A stretch of DNA of 42,308 bases from Thermodesulfovibrio sp. (lineage in GTDB: Bacteria > Nitrospirota > Thermodesulfovibrionia > Thermodesulfovibrionales > UBA6898). Of the stretch, positions 13,551 through 20,523 are shown in pieces (positions within the stretch are counted from its first letter, which is position 1; each line of letters starts with the position of its first letter). The notes below the pieces were generated by a model. It was not told where the DNA came from, did no database searches, and saw only the letters and a list, made by a program, of their open reading frames with translations. The stretch lies in assembly GCA_013824615.1 (NCBI GenBank), contig PNOC01000029.1, positions 1 through 42,308 on the forward strand, given 5' to 3'. Made by a program: the position numbers and the translations under genes.

Positions 13551-14674
13551 TCAGCATTATGCAGGAAGCAGGGACGGATTTCACCGCCTCCCTCCCCTGC
13601 GAAAAGATAAAGACCCTGCTGGAGATGCTGGGCGATCGCTTCCCGCACCTGCCGCTGACACGCGAAGAAGAGGGGGTTGGTATATGCGCCGGCGCAGCAC
13701 TTGCGGGAAAGCATCCGGCCATGTTCGTACAGAGCTCCGGCATCGGAAATATGCTGAACGCCCTGCTCTCCCTGACCCAGTTCTATGAACTGCCTCTCGC
13801 CCTCTTCATCAGTCAGAGAGGCATTTACAAGGAACGGATCGCCGCTCAACTGCCGGTGGGGCAGAGGCTGCCCGGAATGCTCAGAGGCGCTGGTATCGGC
13901 TATTCCGTAATAGGATCAGCAGCCGACTTTAAACTCGTGAGAAAGAAACTTGCAGAGGTCTACAGGAAAAATATTATTCATGCCTTTCTGCTCAGCCCCG
14001 CGATCTGGGAGGGGTCGGAGGCAAAACAGGCGGCAAGCGGCAGGCTGCAGGCTCCGATCTGCATACAGCAAGCTGCAGGAAGCAAGCGGCAAGCGGCAGG
14101 CTATAAACCACAGGCGCCGCGTTATACCCGCTATGAAATACTAGAGATCATCGCCCCCTGGCTCAAAGGGAAGGCTGTGGTCTGCAATCTGGGGATACCC
14201 TCGAAGGAGCTGTACGCGATTCTGAATCAGCCTTCCAATTTTTACATGCTCGGCAGCATGGGTATGGTGACACCCATCGGCCTCGGCATTAGTTTAACCT
14301 CAGACAAGGAAGTAGTGGTGATTGATGGGGACGGCAGTATTCTGATGAACCCCGGTACGCTTGCCACGGTCGCCTTCAGCAACCCGAAGAACCTGACTAT
14401 CATCGGGATCGACAACAGCTCCTACGGGTCGACCGGGAACCAGCAGACGCTGACCGGGAAGTGCGTTGATCTTGCACTGGTGGCAGAGGGCTTCGGAATG
14501 CATAACTCAATAAAGGCCGCAACAAAAAAGGAGCTTATCGCTGCCATGAAACTTAAAACCAGCGGACCAAAGTTCATCCACGCCCTTTCCGTATCCGGAA
14601 ACAGCGATGCCCCGAATATCCCCATCGGGCATATTGAGATAAAGGAACAGGTATGGGCCTTTCTGGCGAAGTAG
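13526..14674 (+). CDS. comDE: Fused sulfopyruvate decarboxylase ComDE
   Basis: A 382-residue TPP enzyme joining both halves of sulfopyruvate decarboxylase, which makes sulfoacetaldehyde for coenzyme M. Residues 1-163 are the alpha (ComD, PYR) half, with the cofactor Glu in TREEEGVGICAGAALAGK (E49). Residues 200-382 are the beta (ComE, PP) half, with CNLGIPSKELYA, FYMLGSMGM, the TPP/Mg motif GDGSILMN (D269, N275) and DNSSYGSTGNQ. The join (about 166-198) is a low-complexity Ala/Gln/Gly stretch encoded by 17-base direct repeats, see the repeat entry. Phosphonopyruvate decarboxylase is the close alternative, but adjacency to cysteate synthase decides for ComDE. The fused form is known from Methanosarcinales. 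Confidence 0.88.
   Translation: MFNPEAELISIMQEAGTDFTASLPCEKIKTLLEMLGDRFPHLPLTREEEGVGICAGAALAGKHPAMFVQSSGIGNMLNALLSLTQFYELPLALFISQRGIYKERIAAQLPVGQRLPGMLRGAGIGYSVIGSAADFKLVRKKLAEVYRKNIIHAFLLSPAIWEGSEAKQAASGRLQAPICIQQAAGSKRQAAGYKPQAPRYTRYEILEIIAPWLKGKAVVCNLGIPSKELYAILNQPSNFYMLGSMGMVTPIGLGISLTSDKEVVVIDGDGSILMNPGTLATVAFSNPKNLTIIGIDNSSYGSTGNQQTLTGKCVDLALVAEGFGMHNSIKAATKKELIAAMKLKTSGPKFIHALSVSGNSDAPNIPIGHIEIKEQVWAFLAK
14030..14102 (+). repeat. 17-bp direct repeats in the ComD-ComE linker
   Basis: GCGGCAAGCGGCAGGCT occurs at 14030-14046 and again at 14086-14102, 56 bases apart. Because 56 is not a multiple of three the copies are read in different frames, so the repetition is at DNA level. Flanking sequence is made of further CAGGCT/AAGCGGC/GCTGCAGG pieces. 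It behaves like a small repetitive element inserted without breaking the gene exactly at the junction of the two enzyme domains. Confidence 0.65.
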
Positions 14675-14707
14675 ACGTAGACCGGCATTCCATGACAAAG
14701 GTATGAA

Positions 14708-14773
14708 ATGAATAGATGGAATATCCCGAATTGGCTGGAACAAGAGGTCAGTGCACCCCGTGCCCATTTCTGA
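14708..14773 (+). pseudogene. Remnant of an HNH endonuclease N-terminus
   Basis: A 21-codon reading frame, MNRWNIPNWLEQEV plus seven residues. Its first 14 residues look like the start of small HNH endonucleases (pattern WNIPxWLExEV followed by xRDxxCVYC), but the cysteine/HNH part is missing and the frame stops at once. It is probably a truncated relic in the 142-base gap between comDE and the convergent flavoprotein gene. Identification rests on a short motif. Confidence 0.3.
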
Positions 14774-14816
14774 ACATCTGCTCAGGCGCTGTCTGGACTC
14801 TTTCTCCCTTCAGAAC

Positions 14817-16562
14817 TCAGCCCAGCTTTTTCTTCGCCTCTTTTGACCAGATCAGGCCTTCCTGGATCGAGGTCTCGATCGCGGCGTACATCCAGTTGTC
14901 CTGCTGGACAAAGAATACACGCTCTTTGAAAGGCCTGCGCAGGGTGTCGATGATCCCCCTGTTGATCAAGCCGGGCGCCTGGATCGGCATGGGGTGGCCC
15001 CAGCGAGCTATTCTGATATCCACGATCCTTGCCGGGTCAAGCTTCAGCTGAGGAAGGATCTCCTCCCTGATCTGCTTTGCAAACTGCGCATAGTACTTTT
15101 CGAATGCGCCATCCATATACAGCTTTCCGCGTCCTTCGCTGTAGGGAAATCCCCGGTAGAGCGTTAATACGGTATGCCCGGGCCGGCCTGCCGCCGTGAT
15201 ATCCGGTCGCGCATAGCTGCCATAAATCACATCAGTAACGCCCTGCTCGTCAGTCGTCTTCTCGATATTGGCACGGTCAAAGGTCCCGTTGCCCAGCAGA
15301 TAGTAATCATAAAACTCATCTTCACGAAAGGGTTGATCGACCAGGACGTTGGCCACCAGATACGCATTGTAGTTCAGCTGCTCAATAGCCTTCAGTCGTT
15401 CGGGTTCAAGATCGCGCAGGATCTTTCCGACCACGAACTTCGGACAGCCGAGGATGGCCACGTCGGCCTGGATCCTGGCCGGTTTTCCCTTATGATTTAT
15501 GTACGAAACCAGCACGCCCTGGCTGCTCACCTGAACATCGAAAACCAAAGCGCGGGGTCTGAAGTGACTCAGCGGCACGGTATCAGTCATCTTTTTCAGG
15601 GCTGCTTCGGCTATCGCGCCATTACCTCCGGGCATGACATAGATATCGCCGAATTCGGCGGCATACGCATTCATTCCCCCTGCGGCGCTCATCTGGTCGA
15701 GCGTACAGGCAAAGGTGGACCAGCAGTAATGCTCAAGCGCAGTTTCAATATGCGGATGGAGTCTGGCTCCGAGGACCTCTTCCAGATGTGCCCTGAACGT
15801 CATCCGGTCGAGTTGTTTGAGGCGTTGAAGGACTTCATCACTGCCGGGGGGGATCTCAGGATAAAGCTGCCCTTCTTTTTCTTCATTTACATCTTCGAAG
15901 TATTTTCTGAGCTTTAAAAACTGCGCCTCTGCTCCCGGTGCGGTCTCACCGTTCCAGAAATTCGTGTACCGTTTGCTGTTAAGGAGAACGGGGTCTTCTT
16001 CTTTCTTGGTCCTCCAGATCTTGTCGATGCCGATCTCCTGATAAAATTTCAGGATGCTGCTGTCGGCATCCTGACCGCAAAAATAGGCGGCCGCAGTCGA
16101 ATAGTCTGTCCCGCGCCAGGCTTCGCCCTGAGCATTGCCGCCGAAGCGCTGCCCCTGATCAAGCATAATGGGTTTGTAGCTGCGCAGTTCGTAGGCGGCG
16201 GTGATGCCTGCAATCCCGGCGCCGACGACAACCACGCGGGTCTTCTCGATGTCTTTGATACTGTCGGCCAGGGCCTTACGCTCAGCCCTGTTCTTAAACA
16301 GGAAGAAGTCGTGAGGGACGTCCGGTTTTTCGCCTCCGAACTCTTTCAACGCCAGATCGCCCAGCGTTCTGTCAAAGGGAGAAAAGCAGAGGCCGTCAGG
16401 ATTTGTCAGGGGGTCCTGAACAGAAGGAGCCAGGCCCGAAGCTCTTGGATTGAACGTAGTGCAGCTTGGCAACTGGGTGAGGATAAAGGTATAAAGTCCG
16501 CCCTGCCCAAGAAGTTTAACTGCCTGACGGCGTGTAATCGGTTGATCCAGTTTTTTTTTCAT
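14817..16562 (-). CDS. Exported FAD-dependent amine-oxidase-family oxidoreductase
   Basis: A 581-residue flavoprotein. The N-terminus has a twin-arginine element (TRRQAVKLLG, residues 10-19) and then TQLPSC, where C34 could be a lipobox cysteine, so it is probably exported folded by Tat and possibly lipid-anchored. The FAD-binding Rossmann motif VVVGAGIAGITAAYEL lies at 110-125, followed by GGNAQ; the late segment RVFFVQQDN fits the amine oxidase/protoporphyrinogen oxidase/phytoene desaturase superfamily. The substrate is unknown. GGAGGGG precedes the ATG. It lies 80 bases downstream of the MerP-like gene on the same strand, so the two may share a transcript. Long open frames on the opposite strand here are shadows. 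Confidence 0.85.
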   Translation of the reverse strand: MKKKLDQPITRRQAVKLLGQGGLYTFILTQLPSCTTFNPRASGLAPSVQDPLTNPDGLCFSPFDRTLGDLALKEFGGEKPDVPHDFFLFKNRAERKALADSIKDIEKTRVVVVGAGIAGITAAYELRSYKPIMLDQGQRFGGNAQGEAWRGTDYSTAAAYFCGQDADSSILKFYQEIGIDKIWRTKKEEDPVLLNSKRYTNFWNGETAPGAEAQFLKLRKYFEDVNEEKEGQLYPEIPPGSDEVLQRLKQLDRMTFRAHLEEVLGARLHPHIETALEHYCWSTFACTLDQMSAAGGMNAYAAEFGDIYVMPGGNGAIAEAALKKMTDTVPLSHFRPRALVFDVQVSSQGVLVSYINHKGKPARIQADVAILGCPKFVVGKILRDLEPERLKAIEQLNYNAYLVANVLVDQPFREDEFYDYYLLGNGTFDRANIEKTTDEQGVTDVIYGSYARPDITAAGRPGHTVLTLYRGFPYSEGRGKLYMDGAFEKYYAQFAKQIREEILPQLKLDPARIVDIRIARWGHPMPIQAPGLINRGIIDTLRRPFKERVFFVQQDNWMYAAIETSIQEGLIWSKEAKKKLG

Positions 16563-16642
16563 CTTTATAACCCCTCCGGATTGAAGTTCCCCTCATCAGG
16601 CCGGCTCCCGGAGCTGACCTGACGTCAATGTTCACCTTTTAT

Positions 16643-16945
16643 CTATTTCAGCAGTATCGGTTCCCCGGAAACAGGAAAGCCGCTCTTCTGCATCGATTTT
16701 CTTATCTCATCCAGACCGGTCTTTGTATCATCAAAAATAATCGTCAGGCTGAAGTCATCCGGATTGTCATCGGCATACTTCACACCAGGGATATCCTGGG
16801 CAGCAGAACTTGCCGCCATACCTGAAGTCGCTCAGGTGATTTTGGGAACGCTGAGCTTCATCTTCAGGTCAGCCGCAGATACACCAATCGCCGATGAATA
16901 AAAGATCAACGCCATCACGACTGCCTTTGCTCCTGCTGTTTTCAT
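16643..16945 (-). CDS. MerP-like periplasmic metal-binding protein, candidate selenoprotein (in-frame UGA)
   Basis: Read through an in-frame TGA at 16832-16834, the gene encodes 100 residues: a signal peptide (about 1-24, ending GVSAA) and one HMA/MerP-type ferredoxin-like domain. The domain shows LSVPKIT, then the UGA residue 38, then ATSGMAA, IPGVKYAD, a strand SLTIIFDD, LDEIRKSM and SGFPV, all regular for the family on both sides of the UGA. In MerP the position is the first Cys of CxxC; here it would be U-A-T-S, with the second Cys replaced by Ser. A 7-bp stem-loop starts 14 bases after the UGA. GGAG precedes the ATG. Alternatively the gene is a nonsense pseudogene, but the intact downstream frame ending in TAG argues against that. 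Confidence 0.7.
16799..16817 (-). promoter_or_regulatory. Candidate bacterial SECIS hairpin, MerP-like gene
   Basis: On the minus strand GGCGGCA (16817-16811) pairs with TGCTGCC (16805-16799), including one G-U, around the loop AGTTC. The loop starts 21 nt after the UGA, and the top of the hairpin (GCAAGTTCTGC) resembles that of the E. coli fdhF SECIS (GCAGGTCTGC). Confidence 0.6.
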
Positions 16946-16983
16946 GGACTCCACACACCTCACTTTTTTCTTATTTTCTTGCA

Positions 16984-17036
16984 CTCCGGACCCAAATGTC
17001 AAGAACAACTGACATTCTTGTGCTCTTTGTCCGGAG
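16984..17036 (+). promoter_or_regulatory. Nested inverted repeats in divergent promoter region
   Basis: CTCCGGAC (16984-16991) and GTCCGGAG (17029-17036) are perfect inverted 8-mers; inside them ATGTCA (16996-17001) and TGACAT (17010-17015) form a second dyad, overlapped by CAAGAA/TTCTTG. They lie between the divergently read MerP-like gene and the nucleoside transporter. A weak -10-like TACACT (17043-17048) follows on the plus strand. The layout suggests operator sites; the regulator is unknown. Confidence 0.45.
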
Positions 17037-17097
17037 ACATGGTACACTATTTTCATTATGGATTCAGAAGCATCTGCAGAAATGGGAAGTAGTCCGG

Positions 17098-18405
17098 ATG
17101 AAATATAACCTTATCAGTTTTTCAGGGATATTTATCATCATGGCGCTTGCCTGGCTTTTTTCATCAGACCGGAAGGTGATCAACTGGAGGGTCATTATCT
17201 GGGGAACGTTGCTTCAGCTGATCTTTGCCCTCTTCATCTTTATCATACCTGCAGGTTCTCAGTTTTTTCTCTTCATTAATGATGCGGTTGTAAAACTCCT
17301 GGATAATGCAACCGCCGGCATAAAGTTTCTCTTCGGCAGACTCGCACTGCCGCCGGGGGCCAGGAATGAGGCGGGAGAAGAATCACTCGGCTTTATCCTG
17401 GCCTTCCAGGCCCTGCCGACGATCATCTTCTTCTCAAGCCTTATGGCCGGCCTCTATTACCTGGGGATTATGCCGAAACTGATCGGTTTTTTTTCGAAGG
17501 TCTTTACAAAACTGCTGCGCATCAGCGGAGCAGAGTCCCTGAGTGTTTCGAGCAATATCTTTGTCGGAGTCGAGGCGAACATGACGGTCCTGCCGTATCT
17601 GAAGACTATGACTAAATCAGAGTTCTGCACCATCCTCGCAGCCGGCATGTCAACGACCGCCTCAAGTGTGCTGGCGCTCTACGTATTTCTTTTGCAGGAG
17701 CAGTTCCCGGCCATCGCCGGCCACCTGGTATCCGCCTCAATCATATCGGCTGTCGCTGCCATAGTCCTGTCAAAGATCATCCTGCCTGAAACAGGCCAGC
17801 CGATCACGCTCGGCATCGAGATTGCGCCCAATTATCAGCAGGAGGCATCCCTTATGGAGGCTGTCATAAACGGGGCCAATGAGGGAATGAAGATGCTGGT
17901 CGGAATTGTTGCCCTTCTGCTGGCCTTTCTGGGAATAGTCGCTCTTCTGGACTATCTGCTTTCAGCTGCAGGCGCCCAGGTAAACCTCCTGGCTGGCCTC
18001 AGCATTGACTGGTCACTAAAGGGACTCCTGGGATATCTCTTTTATCCCCTGACGCTTGTCATCGGGGTTCCTCCTTCAGACGCGTATGAGGTCTCAAGGC
18101 TGATCGGTGAGCGGACGGTGCTGACCGAGGTTAAGGCCTATCAGGACCTGGCCGTCCTGATGTCAAAGGGGATGCTCAAGGATCCCCGTTCTGCGGTACT
18201 GGCCGCCTATGCGCTCTGCGGTTTTGCGCATGTCGCCTCGCTTGCCATATTTGTCGGCGGCACTGCAGCCCTCGTACCGTCCAGAACAAAAGACATCTCC
18301 GAGATCGGTCTCCGCGCCCTGCTTGCAGCCACCCTCGCCTGTCTTATGACTGCTGCCGTCGCCGGGACCTTCTTTATGCAGGGATCGATTCTGCTGGGGA
18401 AATAG
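17098..18405 (+). CDS. Concentrative nucleoside transporter (CNT/NupC family)
   Basis: A 435-residue inner-membrane protein of the CNT family, which imports nucleosides with H+ or Na+. Characteristic stretches are QFFLFINDAVVKLLDN, SLGFILAFQALPTIIFFSSLMAGLYYLGIMPK, ISGAESLSVSSNIFVGVEANM, AAGMSTTASSVLALYV, VINGANEGMKMLVGI and LCGFAHVASLAIFVGG, in the order found in NupC. ATG 17098 is chosen: it follows a GGGAAG ribosome site, and the next residues start the first membrane helix. The frame is open to 16894, but that extension crosses the MerP-like gene and its operator region. No purine or pyrimidine catabolic gene is adjacent, so specificity cannot be narrowed. Confidence 0.93.
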   Translation: MKYNLISFSGIFIIMALAWLFSSDRKVINWRVIIWGTLLQLIFALFIFIIPAGSQFFLFINDAVVKLLDNATAGIKFLFGRLALPPGARNEAGEESLGFILAFQALPTIIFFSSLMAGLYYLGIMPKLIGFFSKVFTKLLRISGAESLSVSSNIFVGVEANMTVLPYLKTMTKSEFCTILAAGMSTTASSVLALYVFLLQEQFPAIAGHLVSASIISAVAAIVLSKIILPETGQPITLGIEIAPNYQQEASLMEAVINGANEGMKMLVGIVALLLAFLGIVALLDYLLSAAGAQVNLLAGLSIDWSLKGLLGYLFYPLTLVIGVPPSDAYEVSRLIGERTVLTEVKAYQDLAVLMSKGMLKDPRSAVLAAYALCGFAHVASLAIFVGGTAALVPSRTKDISEIGLRALLAATLACLMTAAVAGTFFMQGSILLGK

Positions 18406-18457
18406 CCGGGCCTTCCGAAAGTTTACGTCCAGTCCGGACAGAGAATGAAACCGCAAG

Positions 18458-19027
18458 CTAGTCTATAAAAAGATATCCGTATGACCCGATACGACCGTCC
18501 CTCACCGGCCATGCATATACGGTGGAACTGGCTGTCTTGGTGCCATAGCAGGCAAATGAGGTGACCAATCCTTCCAGATTAGTGCACCAGGCCCGCGACT
18601 GGTCCGCCACAAGGGTCGTTGCCGACCAATAGAAAGATGACTGTACATTGTTAAAAACATTTCCCTGTGCCCAAACTGCAACCCCAGAGCCATCTGTCAG
18701 CCTTGGGTCCATGCCCTGTTTTTTGGCACTTGCGGTCATCGCCATCCATTCCGTCTCGGTAGGCAACCGCCAGTCTCCTGCAGATGAACCATCATTCAAG
18801 CTGCAGATGCCCTGTCCAAGCCCTGCTGCCCAATTCATCGCATCATACCAGGACATTGCACCCGCGCAATTGGCGTTCTTAAGCCATATCAGCCCACCCC
18901 GGCAGTCTGTGACCGTGCCGTCGTTGTTGTCCTCATATCTGCCGCCATCGTTGCAGTCGGCTGCATATCCTGAAACGCACAGAGATAAAAAAAGTATGCT
19001 CGCCAGCCCTATAGACCATGTTTTCAT
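18458..19027 (-). CDS. DUF1566 (Lcl C-terminal-like) secreted protein, copy 1
   Basis: A 189-residue exported protein with a signal peptide (1-22, ending SGYAA). The DUF1566 domain follows: CNDGGRYEDNNDGTVTDC, GLIWLKNANC, GDWRLPTETEWMAM, NNVQSSFYWSATT and WPVRDGRIGSYGYL. DUF1566 domains resemble formylglycine-enzyme/C-lectin-like folds and occur in surface or periplasmic proteins of unknown function; paired cysteines suggest disulfides. ATG 19027 follows GGGAG. It is the most 3' of three tandem paralogs sharing the same architecture. Confidence 0.85.
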   Translation of the reverse strand: MKTWSIGLASILFLSLCVSGYAADCNDGGRYEDNNDGTVTDCRGGLIWLKNANCAGAMSWYDAMNWAAGLGQGICSLNDGSSAGDWRLPTETEWMAMTASAKKQGMDPRLTDGSGVAVWAQGNVFNNVQSSFYWSATTLVADQSRAWCTNLEGLVTSFACYGTKTASSTVYAWPVRDGRIGSYGYLFID

Positions 19028-19065
19028 ATAAACTCCCTTTAAGTACCGTAATCCGTCAGATGGGA

Positions 19066-19659
19066 TCAGTGGATATGCAGACTGCCGAAAGACCCGATCT
19101 GTCCGGCACGCACTGGCCATACAGGCAACAGATTATCTTTGTTAACACTGTATACTTTGCCATCACCCATAAAAACACTCCACGCCTGAGTCGGCGTGGA
19201 CGGGTTCGTCGTAGTCGACCAGTAAAAATCAGATTGTACCAGACTAAAGGTATTGCCGCCTGATCCTGTCCACTGGCTGGAGCCTGAACCGTCAGTCAGC
19301 GCAGGATTCGAAAAGCCAAGTTTTCTGGCATTTTCTACCATCGCCATCCATTCTGTTTTTGTGGGCAGTCTCCATGCCCCATTCGAAGACCCGTCGGACA
19401 ACCCGCAGATCCCATGGCCCAGGCCTGCCACCCATTTCACGGCTTCATCCCAGTAAAGTGTGCCGGCACTGTTCCCGATACCGCCGGATGTCTCATTGCA
19501 ACTGGCGTTCTTCAGCCATACCAGACCGGTCCTGCAGTCAGTGACCGTTCCGTCATTGTTGTCGTCATACCTTCCACCACCGTTGCATTCCGCCGCATAC
19601 CCGGCGCTACACCACAGCAATACCAGCACGAGAGAAAACAGACATAATTTTGAAAACAT
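19066..19659 (-). CDS. DUF1566 secreted protein, copy 2
   Basis: A 197-residue paralog of the genes on either side: signal peptide (1-22, ending AGYAA), CNGGGRYDDNNDGTVTDC, GLVWLKNASC, GAWRLPTKTEWMAM, SLVQSDFYWSTTT and WPVRAGQIGSFGSLHI. GGGGGACGGT precedes ATG 19659. It lacks the cysteine pair found near the end of copy 1 and carries an insertion (NETSGGIGNSAGTL) after the third cysteine, also present in another form in copy 3. It is likely secreted to the periplasm or cell surface; function unknown. Confidence 0.85.
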   Translation of the reverse strand: MFSKLCLFSLVLVLLWCSAGYAAECNGGGRYDDNNDGTVTDCRTGLVWLKNASCNETSGGIGNSAGTLYWDEAVKWVAGLGHGICGLSDGSSNGAWRLPTKTEWMAMVENARKLGFSNPALTDGSGSSQWTGSGGNTFSLVQSDFYWSTTTNPSTPTQAWSVFMGDGKVYSVNKDNLLPVWPVRAGQIGSFGSLHIH

Positions 19660-19693
19660 ACCGTCCCCCTTTTCAAAGATAACAGGCATCAGC

Positions 19694-20284
19694 TCATTCA
19701 ATAAACAGATAGCCGAACGACCCGACCTGACCGCCGCGCACCGGCCAGACGTGGAGGGTACTGTCACTGGCCACTGTATCTATAAAACCATTGCTTAAAC
19801 TGATGTACCATGCAAAATTCGCAAAGTCCGCGCGCGGAGTCTGAGACCAATAAACGGAACTCTGGACATTGTTAAAGGCATTTCCATTTGTGGTCCACTT
19901 CGAAGTCCCGAGCGTATCAGTAAGCACGGGGTTCTGAAATACCTGTCTTTTTGCGCTCGCTATCATCGCCATCCATTCTGTTTTTGTCGGTAATCTCCAA
20001 TCACCGGCAGCAGATCCGTCAGACAAACTGCAGAGGCCGTCTCCCAGCCCCGCAGCCCATTTCAAGGCGCTCGTCCAGGTCATAAACCCATTAACACCCG
20101 GAAGAACACCTCCTGAGGCGGTCGTACAGTTTGCATTCTGAAGCCATATCAGGCCGGTCCGGCAGTCGGTGACGGTCCCATTAGAATTGTCTTCGTAGCG
20201 GTCACCGGTGTTGCAGTCAGCAGAGCAGAGTGTCGTCAGCAGAAAGATTATCAACATAGTTACGGGTATGGTCCGCAGAATCAT
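19694..20284 (-). CDS. DUF1566 secreted protein, copy 3
   Basis: A 196-residue first member of the tandem trio, with a signal peptide (1-22) followed by CNTGDRYEDNSNGTVTDC, GLIWLQNANC, GDWRLPTKTEWMAM, NNVQSSVYWSQTP and WPVRGGQVGSFGYLFIE. GAGGAAAGGGG lies 6-16 bases before ATG 20284. The three genes are separated by only 34-38 bases and read the same way, so they are probably one transcript born by tandem duplication; divergence is spread over the middle and the C-terminal cysteines. No function can be given. Confidence 0.85.
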   Translation of the reverse strand: MILRTIPVTMLIIFLLTTLCSADCNTGDRYEDNSNGTVTDCRTGLIWLQNANCTTASGGVLPGVNGFMTWTSALKWAAGLGDGLCSLSDGSAAGDWRLPTKTEWMAMIASAKRQVFQNPVLTDTLGTSKWTTNGNAFNNVQSSVYWSQTPRADFANFAWYISLSNGFIDTVASDSTLHVWPVRGGQVGSFGYLFIE

Positions 20285-20424
20285 AGTTTCCCCTTTCCTC
20301 TTGATTCAGAATCAGCAGGACACTTGTGCCCCGGATCGAAACATCTGATGTATATTAGCTGGAGGAATTGTTGCCGGTCAATGAAAAATTCAATGCTTCT
20401 CATGCTTCTGCCCGCAGAATCATA
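20273..20424. repeat. 14-bp direct repeat flanking the DUF1566 copy 3 start
   Basis: CCGCAGAATCATAG covers the start codon of DUF1566 copy 3 (20273-20286) and recurs at 20411-20424 upstream of it. This suggests a further, lost duplicate or a recombination scar. Apart from the Hsp20 terminator, I see nothing else in the gap 20285-20523. Confidence 0.35.
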
Positions 20425-20477
20425 GCAGATTCCGAAGCTGATCCCGGGCATAGTTCGACTACAGGGGCTTCATGCAC

Positions 20478-20507
20478 AAAAAAAAGCCGGTGTCATCTGA
20501 CACCGGC
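20478..20507 (-). terminator. Intrinsic terminator of the hsp20 gene
   Basis: On the minus strand GCCGGTGTC pairs perfectly with GACACCGGC (9 bp, 4-nt loop), followed by eight T. It begins 16 bases after the Hsp20 stop codon, a textbook rho-independent terminator. Confidence 0.93.
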
Positions 20508-20523
20508 ACTGTATACAGATACC

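Noticed and set aside
14030-14102. CRISPR array
   Set aside because: Only two short repeat copies, inside a coding frame, without spacers of regular length or cas genes.
13526-14674. Acetolactate synthase or phosphonopyruvate decarboxylase
   Set aside because: Too short for acetolactate synthase and no FAD domain; no phosphonate genes nearby, whereas cysteate synthase is adjacent.
15174-15917. 247-codon plus-strand frame
   Set aside because: Lies wholly antisense to the flavoprotein, no ribosome site and no recognisable motif.
16894-17097. N-terminal extension of the nucleoside transporter to 16894
   Set aside because: It would run antisense through the MerP-like gene start and the operator dyads; ATG 17098 has its own ribosome site and begins the first helix.
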